NCBI GenBank assembly: GCA_030704615.1 | Contig: CM060733.1 | Coordinates: forward strand, 44,082,001 to 44,146,000 | DNA from: Takakia lepidozioides | Lineage: Eukaryota; Streptophyta; Takakiopsida; Takakiales; Takakiaceae | DNA: 64,000 bases | Direction: 5' to 3' | Shown: piece after piece, positions 33,142 through 43,311 of the stretch | Layout of the letters: each line of letters opens with the position of its first letter | Numbering within the stretch: position 1 is the stretch's first letter | The notes under the pieces: generated by a model | What the model was told of the DNA's origin: nothing | Databases searched by the model: none | What the model saw: only the letters and a program-made list of their open reading frames with translations | Made by a program: the position numbers and the translations under genes

Positions 33142-35361
33142 GAACCAGAAATGGTCTTCAACTTTGTGACGGGACTGGCCCCATGGGCCAGGCGGAAGTT
33201 GGAGGAGAAGCCACCTAAGACTTTGAACGAGGCAATTGAGATGGCTGAATGTTTCTCGGATGTCCCTAGGGGTGAAAGACAAGGCCGTACGGAGCTGAAC
33301 CACAAGAAGGCCCGGCGGGAGGGTGACTCCTTCCGACCGGAAAAGAAGTGGGATAGGCCACGCGGCGACAATGGCACGTGGAAATCGAAGGGAGGGCCTT
33401 CACACGTCAAGGCGGCACCCGGTGCTCCGAAAGGAAAAGCCGGTGCAGCAGCTTATGGTGGACAGAAGGCGACCTTCGATGGAGTGTGTTTCAATTGCGG
33501 GGAGCCCGGGCACATGGCCAAGAAGTGCACGAAACCCCGACAGTTGAACATGACTCGGGCGACCACAAAGCTGTCGAAGGATTCCATCACTCGCTTGGTG
33601 GAAGCGGTGGTCGCCAAGACTTGCAAAGTAGGCGACTATTCTTGTGAGTTGTATCAGGAAACTTGTGCCCTGCGTAAAGGGAGTCAGTTATTATTCGTGG
33701 ATGGGATAATATCTGGAACTAAGGTGTCGTTGTTGGTGGACACCGGAGCGTCGCACTCCTTCATGACACCGGCAACGGCACGAAAGCTGGGACTCCCGAC
33801 AAGTGACGTGGGGGCCTCTATTGAGGTGCGTTCTGCCAAAGGAGAACCGCAAGTAGCGACGAGGTTGGCGTTCGATGTTCCTCTTCAACTGGGGAGTTGG
33901 GAGGGACGTGAGAAGTTCACCATCTGCGAGATCGATGGAGTGGATCTCATTTTGGGGATGATCTTTTTGAGCAAATCCGGAGCGGTCATAGATGGCCACA
34001 AGAGAGTAGTCACGCTGCCATGTGGGAATGGTGGCGAGGTCTTACGAGTGTTGGAAACACCCAAACCCATGGGAGGGCGAATAAACCTTCTGTCAGCAAG
34101 GGAGTGGGCCGTGGAGGAATCACACGAGCCCCAGTTTTTGCTTTACGTCAGAGAAGTGAAGGGAGAAGGCGATGGGGAGCCGAGCCCAGATTGGATCAAG
34201 GGGATTTTGGAGAAATACCAGGATGTGATGCCGGAGGATTTACCAAGCGGCTTGCCACCGCGAAGAGGAGTTGACCACAAGATTGAGGTGATACCGGGAT
34301 CGGAACCGCCTGCCAAGGCGCCCTACCGGTTGAGCCACAGAGAGTTGGTCGAGCTAAAGACTCAGCTCAAGGATCTAATGTCAAAGGGGTACATCCGGCC
34401 GAGTAAGTCACCTTACGGAGCCCCGGTGCTATTTGCAGACAAGAAGGATGGGACGCTGCGGATGTGTGTCGATTACAGGGCTCTGAATAAGGTGACTATA
34501 AAAAACCGGTACCCTTTGCCAAGGATCGACGACCTCTTCGATCGTTGGCAGGAGCGAAGTATTTCAGCCGGATCGACTTGCGCTCCGGCTATCACCAAAT
34601 TCGGGTGGCGGAAGGAGATGAGGAGAAGACCTCGTGCAGGACAAGGTATGGTTCATAGTAGTTCTTGGTGATGCCTTTTGGGCTCACCAATGCACCAGCG
34701 ACATTTAGCACGCTGATGAACAGCCTTTTCCAGGAGTGGTTGGATGACTTTGTGATCGTGTACATCGACGACATCTTGGTGTACTCGAAAACAAAGGAGG
34801 AGCACCTGGAGCACCTCAAAAGGGTGTTCCAAAAATTGCGGGAAGGGAAGCTGTATGCCAAAGCTTCAAAGTGCAAATTCGGGGTCACAAAAGTGGAGTT
34901 CCTGGGGCATGTGATTACATAGGATGGGATCAAAATGGATGACAGAAAGGTGAGGGCGATCTTGGACTGGGAGCCTCCGACTTTGGCCCCAGGAGTGCGA
35001 TCCTTCCTAGGACTCGCCCCCTATTACCGGAAGTATGTGAGAAATTTCGCCAAGATCGCAGGGCCGCTGTCGAATCTTCTGTGTAAATCCAAAGTCTGGG
35101 TATGGAACACCTTTTGTGGCCAAGCTTTTACTGAATTGAAGCAGCGGATGGCGGAAGCTCCAGTCTTGAAAATCCTGGAGTTCGACCGTCCGTTTGAGAT
35201 TCATACAGATGCGTCGGACTTCGCAATTAGGGTGTACTTTTGCAAGATGGACGTCCAGTGACCTACAAAAGTAAGAAACTGAATGAAGTGGAGCGACGGT
35301 GGCCGACGCATGAGAAAGAGATGAAGGCGGTGGTGCATTGCCTTGAGCTTTGGCACCACTA
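33142..35361 (+). pseudogene. Gag C terminus to RNase H of chromovirus A (broken and truncated)
   Basis: The frame resumes with [20 protein letters not shown] and stays open through the zinc knuckle [14 protein letters not shown], the protease [12 protein letters not shown] and into reverse transcriptase at about 34540. Unlike element B, it is one frame across gag, protease and the start of reverse transcriptase. A one-base deletion at about 34544 (GATCGTTGGC for GATCGGTTGGC) then shifts it. Further breaks are a TAG near 34660, a TAG at 34919-34921 in place of CAG, and a shift in RNase H at about 35227. Homology ends at about 35361. Confidence 0.92.
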
Positions 35362-35936
35362 CAACGACGCAATGGCGTGAGCGCGCGAGCGTACGCTCAC
35401 GCCAGCTGACGTGGCGTGAGCGTCATGTCAGCATGCTGATGTGGCGGCAAATGATGACGTGGCACTGTCCATCATCTGCCACGTCAGCATTAACATGCGC
35501 CGCCTATAACCGAGGATGGTCCTATGACCGTGGAATTAATGCAGGGAATCTTGCCTAAATAGAATCAAGACTACCATGAGGCCTACAATTGTAGCATCCA
35601 ACATTATGCAATTACAAATGCTTGTTTCACTTTTACAATTACGAGGACGAGAAAATATCCTCACAAAGTGTGCGCCATAAAGGCTGCCACGGGAAGACCT
35701 TCCTCCCTCCTCAAATAACAATGAGAGTTAGGATCATCTTCAAAAGATGATTGTAGTGCATAGCGACAGCAAGACATGTAGACTTCGAACGGTGCAATGA
35801 CAAATGTGCTTTTAAAAGTTGCCACTCAGAGCTCACTCTGTATAGTTGGAGGCCATATCATTGCACCGCCGACGAATTGATGTGAATTACACATTTCAAA
35901 TCATGGTCGTCCACATACCAAATTGCATAGTTGATG
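35362..35936. repeat. GC-rich palindromic block, then noncoding DNA
   Basis: From 35362 to about 35500 the DNA carries nested inverted repeats: GGCGTGAGCG...CGCTCACGCC, and TGACGTGGCA...TGCCACGTCA. It directly adjoins the broken end of chromovirus A. It may be a small inverted-repeat element or a rearrangement scar. From 35560 to 35936 nothing is recognised. Confidence 0.5.
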
Positions 35937-38900
35937 CTACCCATGTGTTGTATCCCGCTGCAATAGAGTATCGACCTCGTTGAAACTCATAGTGGCCTGG
36001 TGAATGAAGTTGTCACTTTGGGATCGCAAACCATCCTCTTCAAAAATATGAAATACCAATGTTTGCAGGGTATGAATTTACCTCTCTTGCCCAAACTGGT
36101 TGATAGCATATTCACAAAATCAGGACATGTGCAATTGGGGGGAAATTGGAAACCGTGATGTCGTAGGTCCTGTCATGAACTGCAGATGTGGAAGTGATGA
36201 TTGTGAATACCCGACCATATCCTGGATGGGGTACTTCCGTGGTGCTTCCAACACGAGCTTGGAGCATTCTTGCGGACTCCACTTTGCCAAAGTGTTCAGC
36301 GGTTGGAGGGAAACGCCGAACGAGCTTTCCATCTCGTTTGGTGGCCACAAGTCAGGATTTGCCGGGGGGACCCGGGAGGATGCAGAAGTAGTAGCACATG
36401 TATGGAGTTGGGGTTGTCTCGCAAGGGAAAAACCTGCCTCCTCCAGCATTTCAATCTCCTGAAAGCTGAGATAAGTTCCACCTTCACGGGCCAACGGTTG
36501 GAGGAGATGGCTTCATCACTACGGAAGGACGCACAGTTCCATGCACACATCTGGCACAATCATCTGCGCAGAACCAGAACTTGTGGTTCTTGGCTTCTGG
36601 TTGACCGTATGGACGCATCAAACCCGTGAAAGTCGGAGCAAGAGTTCGGGCACCACCTCTGGATATAGATGAAGTGCACTTCTCGAAATTAGTTGCCCTG
36701 ATTGCTGTACATTTCACACGAGACCCTACACTTGTGCGTTCTATGTGCCAAACGTGGTCGGGGCATGCGGACTCAAGCACATCAAGGGGGTTGTTTCTCT
36801 CCTGCACCATTTCAGTGGCACTGTTTGATGCTGAAGCTTGCCGTGTGGAGGTTCCTCCACAATGGAGGTTTCCGGACCACAATGGAGCTGTCATGCAGGG
36901 GAACATGCGGGTTTCGAGAAGCGGGTTGCCTTGTTATCACGGGAATCTTGTGAATCCGAACCCGGTGTGGAGTGTTCAATTTCCTCTTACAGGAGCCGAA
37001 TCTCTCCTCCCCTACAAGATGTGGAACTCTAGAAACAAGTGGCGTTCCCTGGGCATACATGCTCACCGCCCGTGCTATCTTGATTGGATCCCCAGATCTG
37101 TTTGCAGCACGCACATCAACTCCCATTTGTCCGGACCCTTGCCACCACCCCACCTCGTAAGAAATCACGGTATCAGGTTGTTGTTGCAAGACACGTATCA
37201 AATCATTATTGTTGCCACATACAAATCCCGACCTCGTTTCCCAGACTGCTACAACCATGTGTTGTGCACGTTTCTGCCAAATTGCAAGATGCATGTCCGC
37301 CATTCCTCAAATGGACCGTTCTGCAAAGTGCAGAACCACACTTCAAAACAGTGAACAAAAAACAACATAAAGAAAGAGAGGACACAATAAAATGGAAAGT
37401 AAATGTATGAATAAAGAAGGAAATATAAGCCTCGTACCAGTGCCATGGCTGCTCCCCACTGTCTATACCGGAAGTGCCAAAATGCCAGCCAATCTTCCAA
37501 TGCTCTCATACTTCTCAAGTGATGCAGCTCCAGAAGAGAACCACCAGGCACGAATTGTCGGGGAACAAAGTGTCCGCCTCCTTCATTGTTCTAGCATCTT
37601 TGTACTTTTTGCACAATTTCGGGTGCTGAGTATGCATCTTTGGTTTTGATGTCCGACTTTGTATGTTTTTCAGAGATTGTGTCCAATGGAATAGACATGT
37701 ATGCTCTCTTCCTCGCATTGGCACTTTTGGGTCGCCCGATCCGAAGACAATACGAACAACATTGAAATTTGTTTAAGCCACTATCCGCCATGAAACCTGC
37801 AAATTTGGAGATGGCAGCCCATGACACGTATCAGGGATTCCACATGAGCTTCTGGGATTCCGTATCCTCGGATTGCATGTCACAAACTGCAATTGTCATA
37901 ACTCGTTGGTACACTAGATCGTAGACATGACAAGCCATTGTCGTCCAATCCTTCACTCGTTTCACGTGATCAAACATAAGAAAACAGTTCTGAAAGTCCC
38001 CAGTCTTCTACATCCGCTTCACGAGGCTAAACCCACTGCCCTCCCCAACAGTCGACATTTTGAAAAGAAAAACTTTGATGGCACCTGACCTGGGAATACA
38101 TTGTCCTGGATTAATTGTACTTGCTCACTCGTTTCAACTCCAAAATGTTGTCTATGTAGTCTCTAATACCAGAGCCCATTCTTAATGCATTGATCTGATG
38201 CCGAATGTTAGGTGAACTCAAAGTGGAGAATGATCCATGACCAGGTCCAATGCTTGCACCGTCAAGTTTAGTCCCCCACAGAATCCCCTTCACTCAAAAT
38301 ATGGCTTCCAAGAAGGACTTGCTTGCGCCAAGAGCAATTGCAAGGTTGTTGCGGAGGTTTCTCCCAAACTCCTGTATAATCAACCTCGATACTGTCTCAA
38401 CACTCTCCCTGTAATCCCCCTTCGAGACAGGATGGTTATGGAATCGAAATTGCACACAAGCTCTTGTCATTGTTTCAAATGGTGGACAACATAGTACATT
38501 CTTGCTCCGCAGAGCGCCAAGCAGGATGGCACAAGTTTGCAGGATTTGCAGACGAAAAGTTTGCCGGTGGAGGGGGGCAGTCCCAAGGCTGAAATGGATT
38601 TTCGCCAGACCCTCCCATTCGCTTTGATTATGAACCCCAGACTGAGAGAAAGTGTCTGCAATTCAAATTATAACCCTAAGTGTGTCAATGCAAACTGTTC
38701 TCCTGAAAAAAAGCTTGTCATCATTCTGAATCTGGATGCTTTGTTCTGCCACCAGGGTGCCCGTCCTGTTCTTGTCCATTCCATGCATCATGATTGTTAC
38801 ACCTCCAACTCGCGGAGGAGGAGGCAGCTCGAATAGGATATCGCCATCAAAAGTCTCTGGGCAAGACGAACTTCACAGGCACCTGCTTCAAAGATTCCCA

Positions 38901-39433
38901 ATCAATTCTCGCAACTCACTTTTGAATCCAGCCATTCCTCCAATCGCCAGTAATTTTGGAATGACACTACAAATCTCTTCTTCATCAGCTTCTCCAACCA
39001 CAGTAGGAAGGACTGGATTGGAATTTCACTTATGCTATCATCGGACGAATCACGGAAAGCTACAACGATTGGCGTGGAGGACGTCTGTTCTTTTTTCACC
39101 ACCACCTCCCTCTTGTCTTCAACGACCAAAGCAGCAGTCCCGGGCGTCACATATGACCCAAGGACTTTCGCCGAGGCTCTCCAAAGTACTCTGTATTGAC
39201 CAGGCGCACTCTCCACTGGCTGATATGAGCCGTCTCATCACGGTTTTGGAAAGAGTATTTCAAACAACTCCCTTTCAAATCGTACACCTCTTTCTCCAAA
39301 AGATGGAGCCATTCTGAAGCTGAAAACGGGTAGCCAAGACATGTTCCAGAACAATTGCAAATCCATTGTCAAGGACTTCCTGAGGAGAAGACACTGGTTT
39401 GTCGTCAGAGAAGACTCCGTCAGAGGAAGCCAT
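35937..39433 (-). pseudogene. MULE-like transposase with SWIM zinc finger, decayed (family 1)
   Basis: Fragments of one protein run in order from MASSDGVFSDDKPVSSPQEV (39433) to a C terminus SFNEVDTLLQRDTTHG with TAG at 35937-35939. Recognisable steps are an N-terminal LGSYVTPGTAALVVEDKREV region; a transposase-like core at about 37500-38000 (VKDWTTMACHVYDLVYQRVM, AVCDMQSEDTESQKLMWN, KFAGFMADS, CLFHWTQSL, LEDWLAFWHFRYRQWG); a cysteine segment FWFCADDCARCVHG (about 36560); LSFQEIEMLEEAGF; and a SWIM finger NCTCPDFVNM...GKFIPCKHWYF (about 36060-36130). Many stops and frame changes separate them, including one in a C6 run just before the SWIM cysteines. Such proteins move DNA elements; this copy is dead. 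Confidence 0.75.
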
Positions 39434-40529
39434 CTTCCTTCCTCGCGTACGTTGATACCTTGTTATCACAGACCTTCAGTGTAAATTGTTTATGATGTCT
39501 CCAGAACACAGTTGAAAGAATGAGCAGAGAATATGGAGGGGGGAAGCTCAGACGACGACTGTGCATATTCTGTATTCGTTCCGATATGTAGTGTCCATTT
39601 AATTACTTTTCTTGTGGGCCCAGTGGTCAGAGTATCCCTAGGAGCAATGTCGGCACAGCTGTTAAACCGTTAATCAGAACCTCATTAACAACACACAATA
39701 ACAAGCCGACTTCTGGAAGCATGCCACAGGGTCTGAGGGTGGATTGCAGATTAAGTAAATGTATCTTTATACTACTACAATGATCATGCGCACCTGGAAA
39801 GTTCAAAATGTGAAACAAACGTGGGGTTGGCTAACAAAGATGACCGGTATGATATCCCAAAATTTGTCATCAACCTCTTGTTCATTTACATATATTTTGT
39901 CTAAGATGTGCGCCAAGATTTCTGGGATCGCTGTTATTTTTAAATATTGAAACCGTTCTAATAAAGAACACACCGTTATTTTGGGCGACACACGCCAGAC
40001 ATCGATAACGAATTCAAAAGTTGTACATTAATTGCTGGCATGGCACTAATAAGGGAACGGACTATGTGTAACGGTCACGCGAGAGAGAGGGAATCCCATG
40101 CTTCTAGAGACAAGCAACAACGAACGCAATCCCGCAAGAAATCGGGAGTCACTTCGTTTTTCTACTTTCCGCGCTTAGAGGGAGAGTGGTAGTCAAGCTG
40201 GAGAGGGTGTCCTTCTACTATACGAAAGACAAGAAAGTCTCTTTATTTTACTTCCTTGAGAGAGACGCAGAGCAAGAGAGCAAATGACGAGGCGTCGTTT
40301 GTTGGGAAACACAGGGCCAAGGCAGCAGAGGTGAACGCGGAGACTGATTCACAGAGCAGACCAAGACTGAGGCAGCGGCTTGTGACACAGTCGGCGATAA
40401 CAGTGCGCGTGGAAACCAGCCTGTGGTATGCGAGATGTCTTGCAGGAAACTTGAAGGAGGTTGAAGAACGAGGAACGCTGAACCGGAGAAGGTCCAGAAA
40501 CCCTTAGAGCAGACCAAAATTTCCAGCAG
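39434..40529. other. No gene recognised
   Basis: Short ORFs only, on both strands, with no domain. 40080-40300 is rich in GAGAGA runs, as in plant 5' untranslated regions. Confidence 0.4.
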
Positions 40530-40595
40530 ATGTTGAGTGAGAGGAAGAGGAAAGCTGCAGAAAGGGATCCAATTTCAAAACCTAAGAAGGCGCCA
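40530..40595 (+). CDS. Possible first coding exon of an unknown gene running into the gap
   Basis: ATG at 40530 gives MLSERKRKAAERDPISKPKK followed by AP, ending at a good donor (CCA then GTAAGT at 40596). It is a basic N terminus of the sort found in nuclear proteins. No downstream exon could be joined before the 500-N gap, so this is a weak call from one splice site and composition only. Confidence 0.25.
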
Positions 40596-41240
40596 GTAAG
40601 TTTTCTTAACTTACATCATTTCATTGTTGAAGATCTGCGTAGGCGATTGAGTTGAATGTCATAGAAAGGGATTGTCGCTACCAACCATACCACGAAACAA
40701 CGGTGATTGCTTTATATCCTTTGTTAGGGTTTACTGCACAATGAGTGGGTGACTGACGGCTACCGTCAATCACGTTGTTCAGATCAACAGTCTGTTCTGA
40801 TTGCCTTTCAAGCAGTCCTTCCTCTCCCTTCTTAAGCAGGAACATGTGATTGAAGTCTGCTGAATTGCAAGCGCGTTAACGCATTCGATTCTCCTTCATG
40901 AGATTTATTTACCTATGTGTTTGAAGAGAGAGTGAGGGCCGGCAAATTCAGTATAATGTATTGCAATGCATTTTCTTTGATGAGGTTGAACAGATAGAGA
41001 AGTGGAAAAGGCGGTACCGCCAATCAAAGATTTGAAGCCCATACTGAGATTCAGGTAGAGTATGGATTGGAAAGTACTTCGACATAGGACAAGAAAACCG
41101 TGAAGGCTGCAACGGTGTCACAATGGAGTCAATATGAATAATCTGCACTTACTGTCCGTCCTAAACTAGACTGAATGTCTTGCCGCCAATCACGTAAATA
41201 TATATGTCATTACACAACACCAATCCGGCAGGTCTTATCT
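40596..41240. other. No gene recognised before the gap
   Basis: Noncoding or intronic. No acceptor-linked exon identified. Confidence 0.4.
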
Positions 41241-41740
41241 NNNNNNNNNNNNNNNNNNNNNNNNNNNNNNNNNNNNNNNNNNNNNNNNNNNNNNNNNNNN
41301 NNNNNNNNNNNNNNNNNNNNNNNNNNNNNNNNNNNNNNNNNNNNNNNNNNNNNNNNNNNNNNNNNNNNNNNNNNNNNNNNNNNNNNNNNNNNNNNNNNNN
41401 NNNNNNNNNNNNNNNNNNNNNNNNNNNNNNNNNNNNNNNNNNNNNNNNNNNNNNNNNNNNNNNNNNNNNNNNNNNNNNNNNNNNNNNNNNNNNNNNNNNN
41501 NNNNNNNNNNNNNNNNNNNNNNNNNNNNNNNNNNNNNNNNNNNNNNNNNNNNNNNNNNNNNNNNNNNNNNNNNNNNNNNNNNNNNNNNNNNNNNNNNNNN
41601 NNNNNNNNNNNNNNNNNNNNNNNNNNNNNNNNNNNNNNNNNNNNNNNNNNNNNNNNNNNNNNNNNNNNNNNNNNNNNNNNNNNNNNNNNNNNNNNNNNNN
41701 NNNNNNNNNNNNNNNNNNNNNNNNNNNNNNNNNNNNNNNN
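41241..41740. other. Assembly gap, exactly 500 N
   Basis: A run of 500 unknown bases, the round length used for scaffold joins of unknown size. Sequence on the two sides need not be adjacent in the genome. Confidence 0.99.
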
Positions 41741-42639
41741 GCCGGTCTTTTGAATGAGGACAGTTTTGCTCAGTTTGCCCACAAATCAGCCCTGAGGTTG
41801 CTCATTATTGTCGAGTCTGCTGGGTGATCGAGGCTTCTTAGTTCTTGCTAGTCGTGACTCTGCCGAGTCGCTGAGTGTAGGGGGACACCGTGCAGTGTGG
41901 GAGTCATAGAGTCTGATGGATAGGCATATTGTAGTGGTCTGTCTGATGGACTGCGTGCTGGGTGAGGACTCAATGAGAATTTCGTCTTGCAGGGCGCACT
42001 GGAGTGTGTTGGTCATCGACGTGCGGAAAGGCTGCTACCTCACTGAACTCCATCGAGTCTTTGCATGGTTGCCCATATGTTTTGTCATGGATACGGAAGC
42101 TGCATACGGAGTGTTTATGGTTACAGTGTTAGATTCATCGGTTGTTGGGGAGGTTAGGGCATTTCAGTTCAACCAGCCTGAAGTCCCTAACAGCCATTCA
42201 GCTGGGGATGGTACGTGTGTTTATGTTCATGTCTCTTCATCCCAGGATATTATGAAGGCTACAAACTGGGCATACTCGAACCTCTTCTAAAAGGGCAGAG
42301 AGAGTAGTACCTTTCACGAAACACTGGTTTACGTTCAAGTTTGCACTTGGCCAACGGATGCAGTGTCTTAAGTACATCTTGACTGGTTTGAGTGTCATGC
42401 TGAGAAAGCAATATCCTCATAGATATCCATCGAGGTCAGAGATTAGAGGTGCACCCATAAAGACGCATTTGTCATGTAAGCATGCTTTTGAGCATTTGCA
42501 ACAACTAAAATATGACTTGGTATACACATCCTATTGGTCGCATATGAGTGCAGTGCGAGTAGTCGCTGTAGATTTGTCACCATTCACTGCATGTTTTTAA
42601 GCGGACTTACCTCTGCACACACAATCATTTTGTTTATAT
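41741..42639. other. No gene recognised
   Basis: An open frame of 124 codons at 41916 has no recognisable motif and no exon partners. Confidence 0.4.
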
Positions 42640-43075
42640 ACCAAGGGAGTCCACTGGTCAGCAAACAGCCGCGAGATCAGCAGACTGCCAGACGGGAAGA
42701 GGGTATGCCTAGGTTTGTGAGCAGACAGATGGCAATGTCGCCAGACTGACGAGAGTCCGACAGACTGAGGAGTTGGGATCAGTCCGGCAGACTGGCAGAT
42801 GCGATTGGGAACCATGAATTTGCACTGGTGACAGACTGTCGAGAGTCACCGGAGTGGTATAGTACAGGCGGATGGCATTGGCTAGTAGACTGTCAAGTCT
42901 GGTCAGCAGAGTAATGAGAGTCCACCGTGTTGAGAATGGCCAATCTGATGGGTAGACTGCATGAGGCTCATTCCGTCAGCCAGGTGCAGCACGTTCAAGA
43001 ACCGAGAGACGGGTCTGCTCAAGAGAAGGCTGCACCACAGACTGTTTGAAGCTGAGTCCCAGCCTGGTTTAGCAA
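42640..43075 (+). repeat. Degenerate CAGACTG-rich repeat region
   Basis: Irregular spacing of CAGACTG/GACTGGCAGA words with no stable period. It leads into the ordered 33-bp array and resembles repeat words in the MULE intron and beyond its other end. Confidence 0.6.
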
Positions 43076-43207
43076 ACTGGTTCAGATACCAGAAGAGTGG
43101 TTGAGTAGACTGGTTCAGACACCAGAAGACTGGTTGAGCAGACTGGATCAGACGATAGAAGACTGATTGAGCACACTGGTTCAGACGCCAGAAGACTGGT
43201 TTACCAG
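43076..43207 (+). repeat. 33-bp tandem repeat, four copies
   Basis: Unit ACTGGTTCAGACNCCAGAAG then ACTGGTTGAGCAG, four head-to-tail copies with a few differences. 33 is a multiple of three, so reverse-strand frames read an 11-residue repeat. With no start or domain this is probably not coding. Confidence 0.88.
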
Positions 43208-43311
43208 GCTGGTTGGCAGGCAGGTTGGACGTCTGGTGCACATGCAATCGTACTGCCGAAATTTTATTTCATGGAGAGAATGATACTGTACCATTTCTTA
43301 CATTTCCTACA

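Larger units (their letters stand above)
24721..35361 (+). mobile_element. Chromovirus A, split by a nested sibling and missing its 3' end
   Basis: A 5' LTR (24721-25450), primer site and gag run to 26164. Element B then interrupts, and the same gag continues at 33142 into protease, reverse transcriptase and the start of RNase H. It stops at about 35361 within LELWHHY, with no integrase and no 3' LTR. GC-rich palindromic DNA follows. The interruption is certain because the 5-bp TGGCA is duplicated at 26160-26164 and 33137-33141. Confidence 0.93.

Noticed and set aside
41175-41827. Long open frames of about 190-207 residues on both strands
   Set aside because: They run through the 500-N gap and consist almost wholly of unknown residues.
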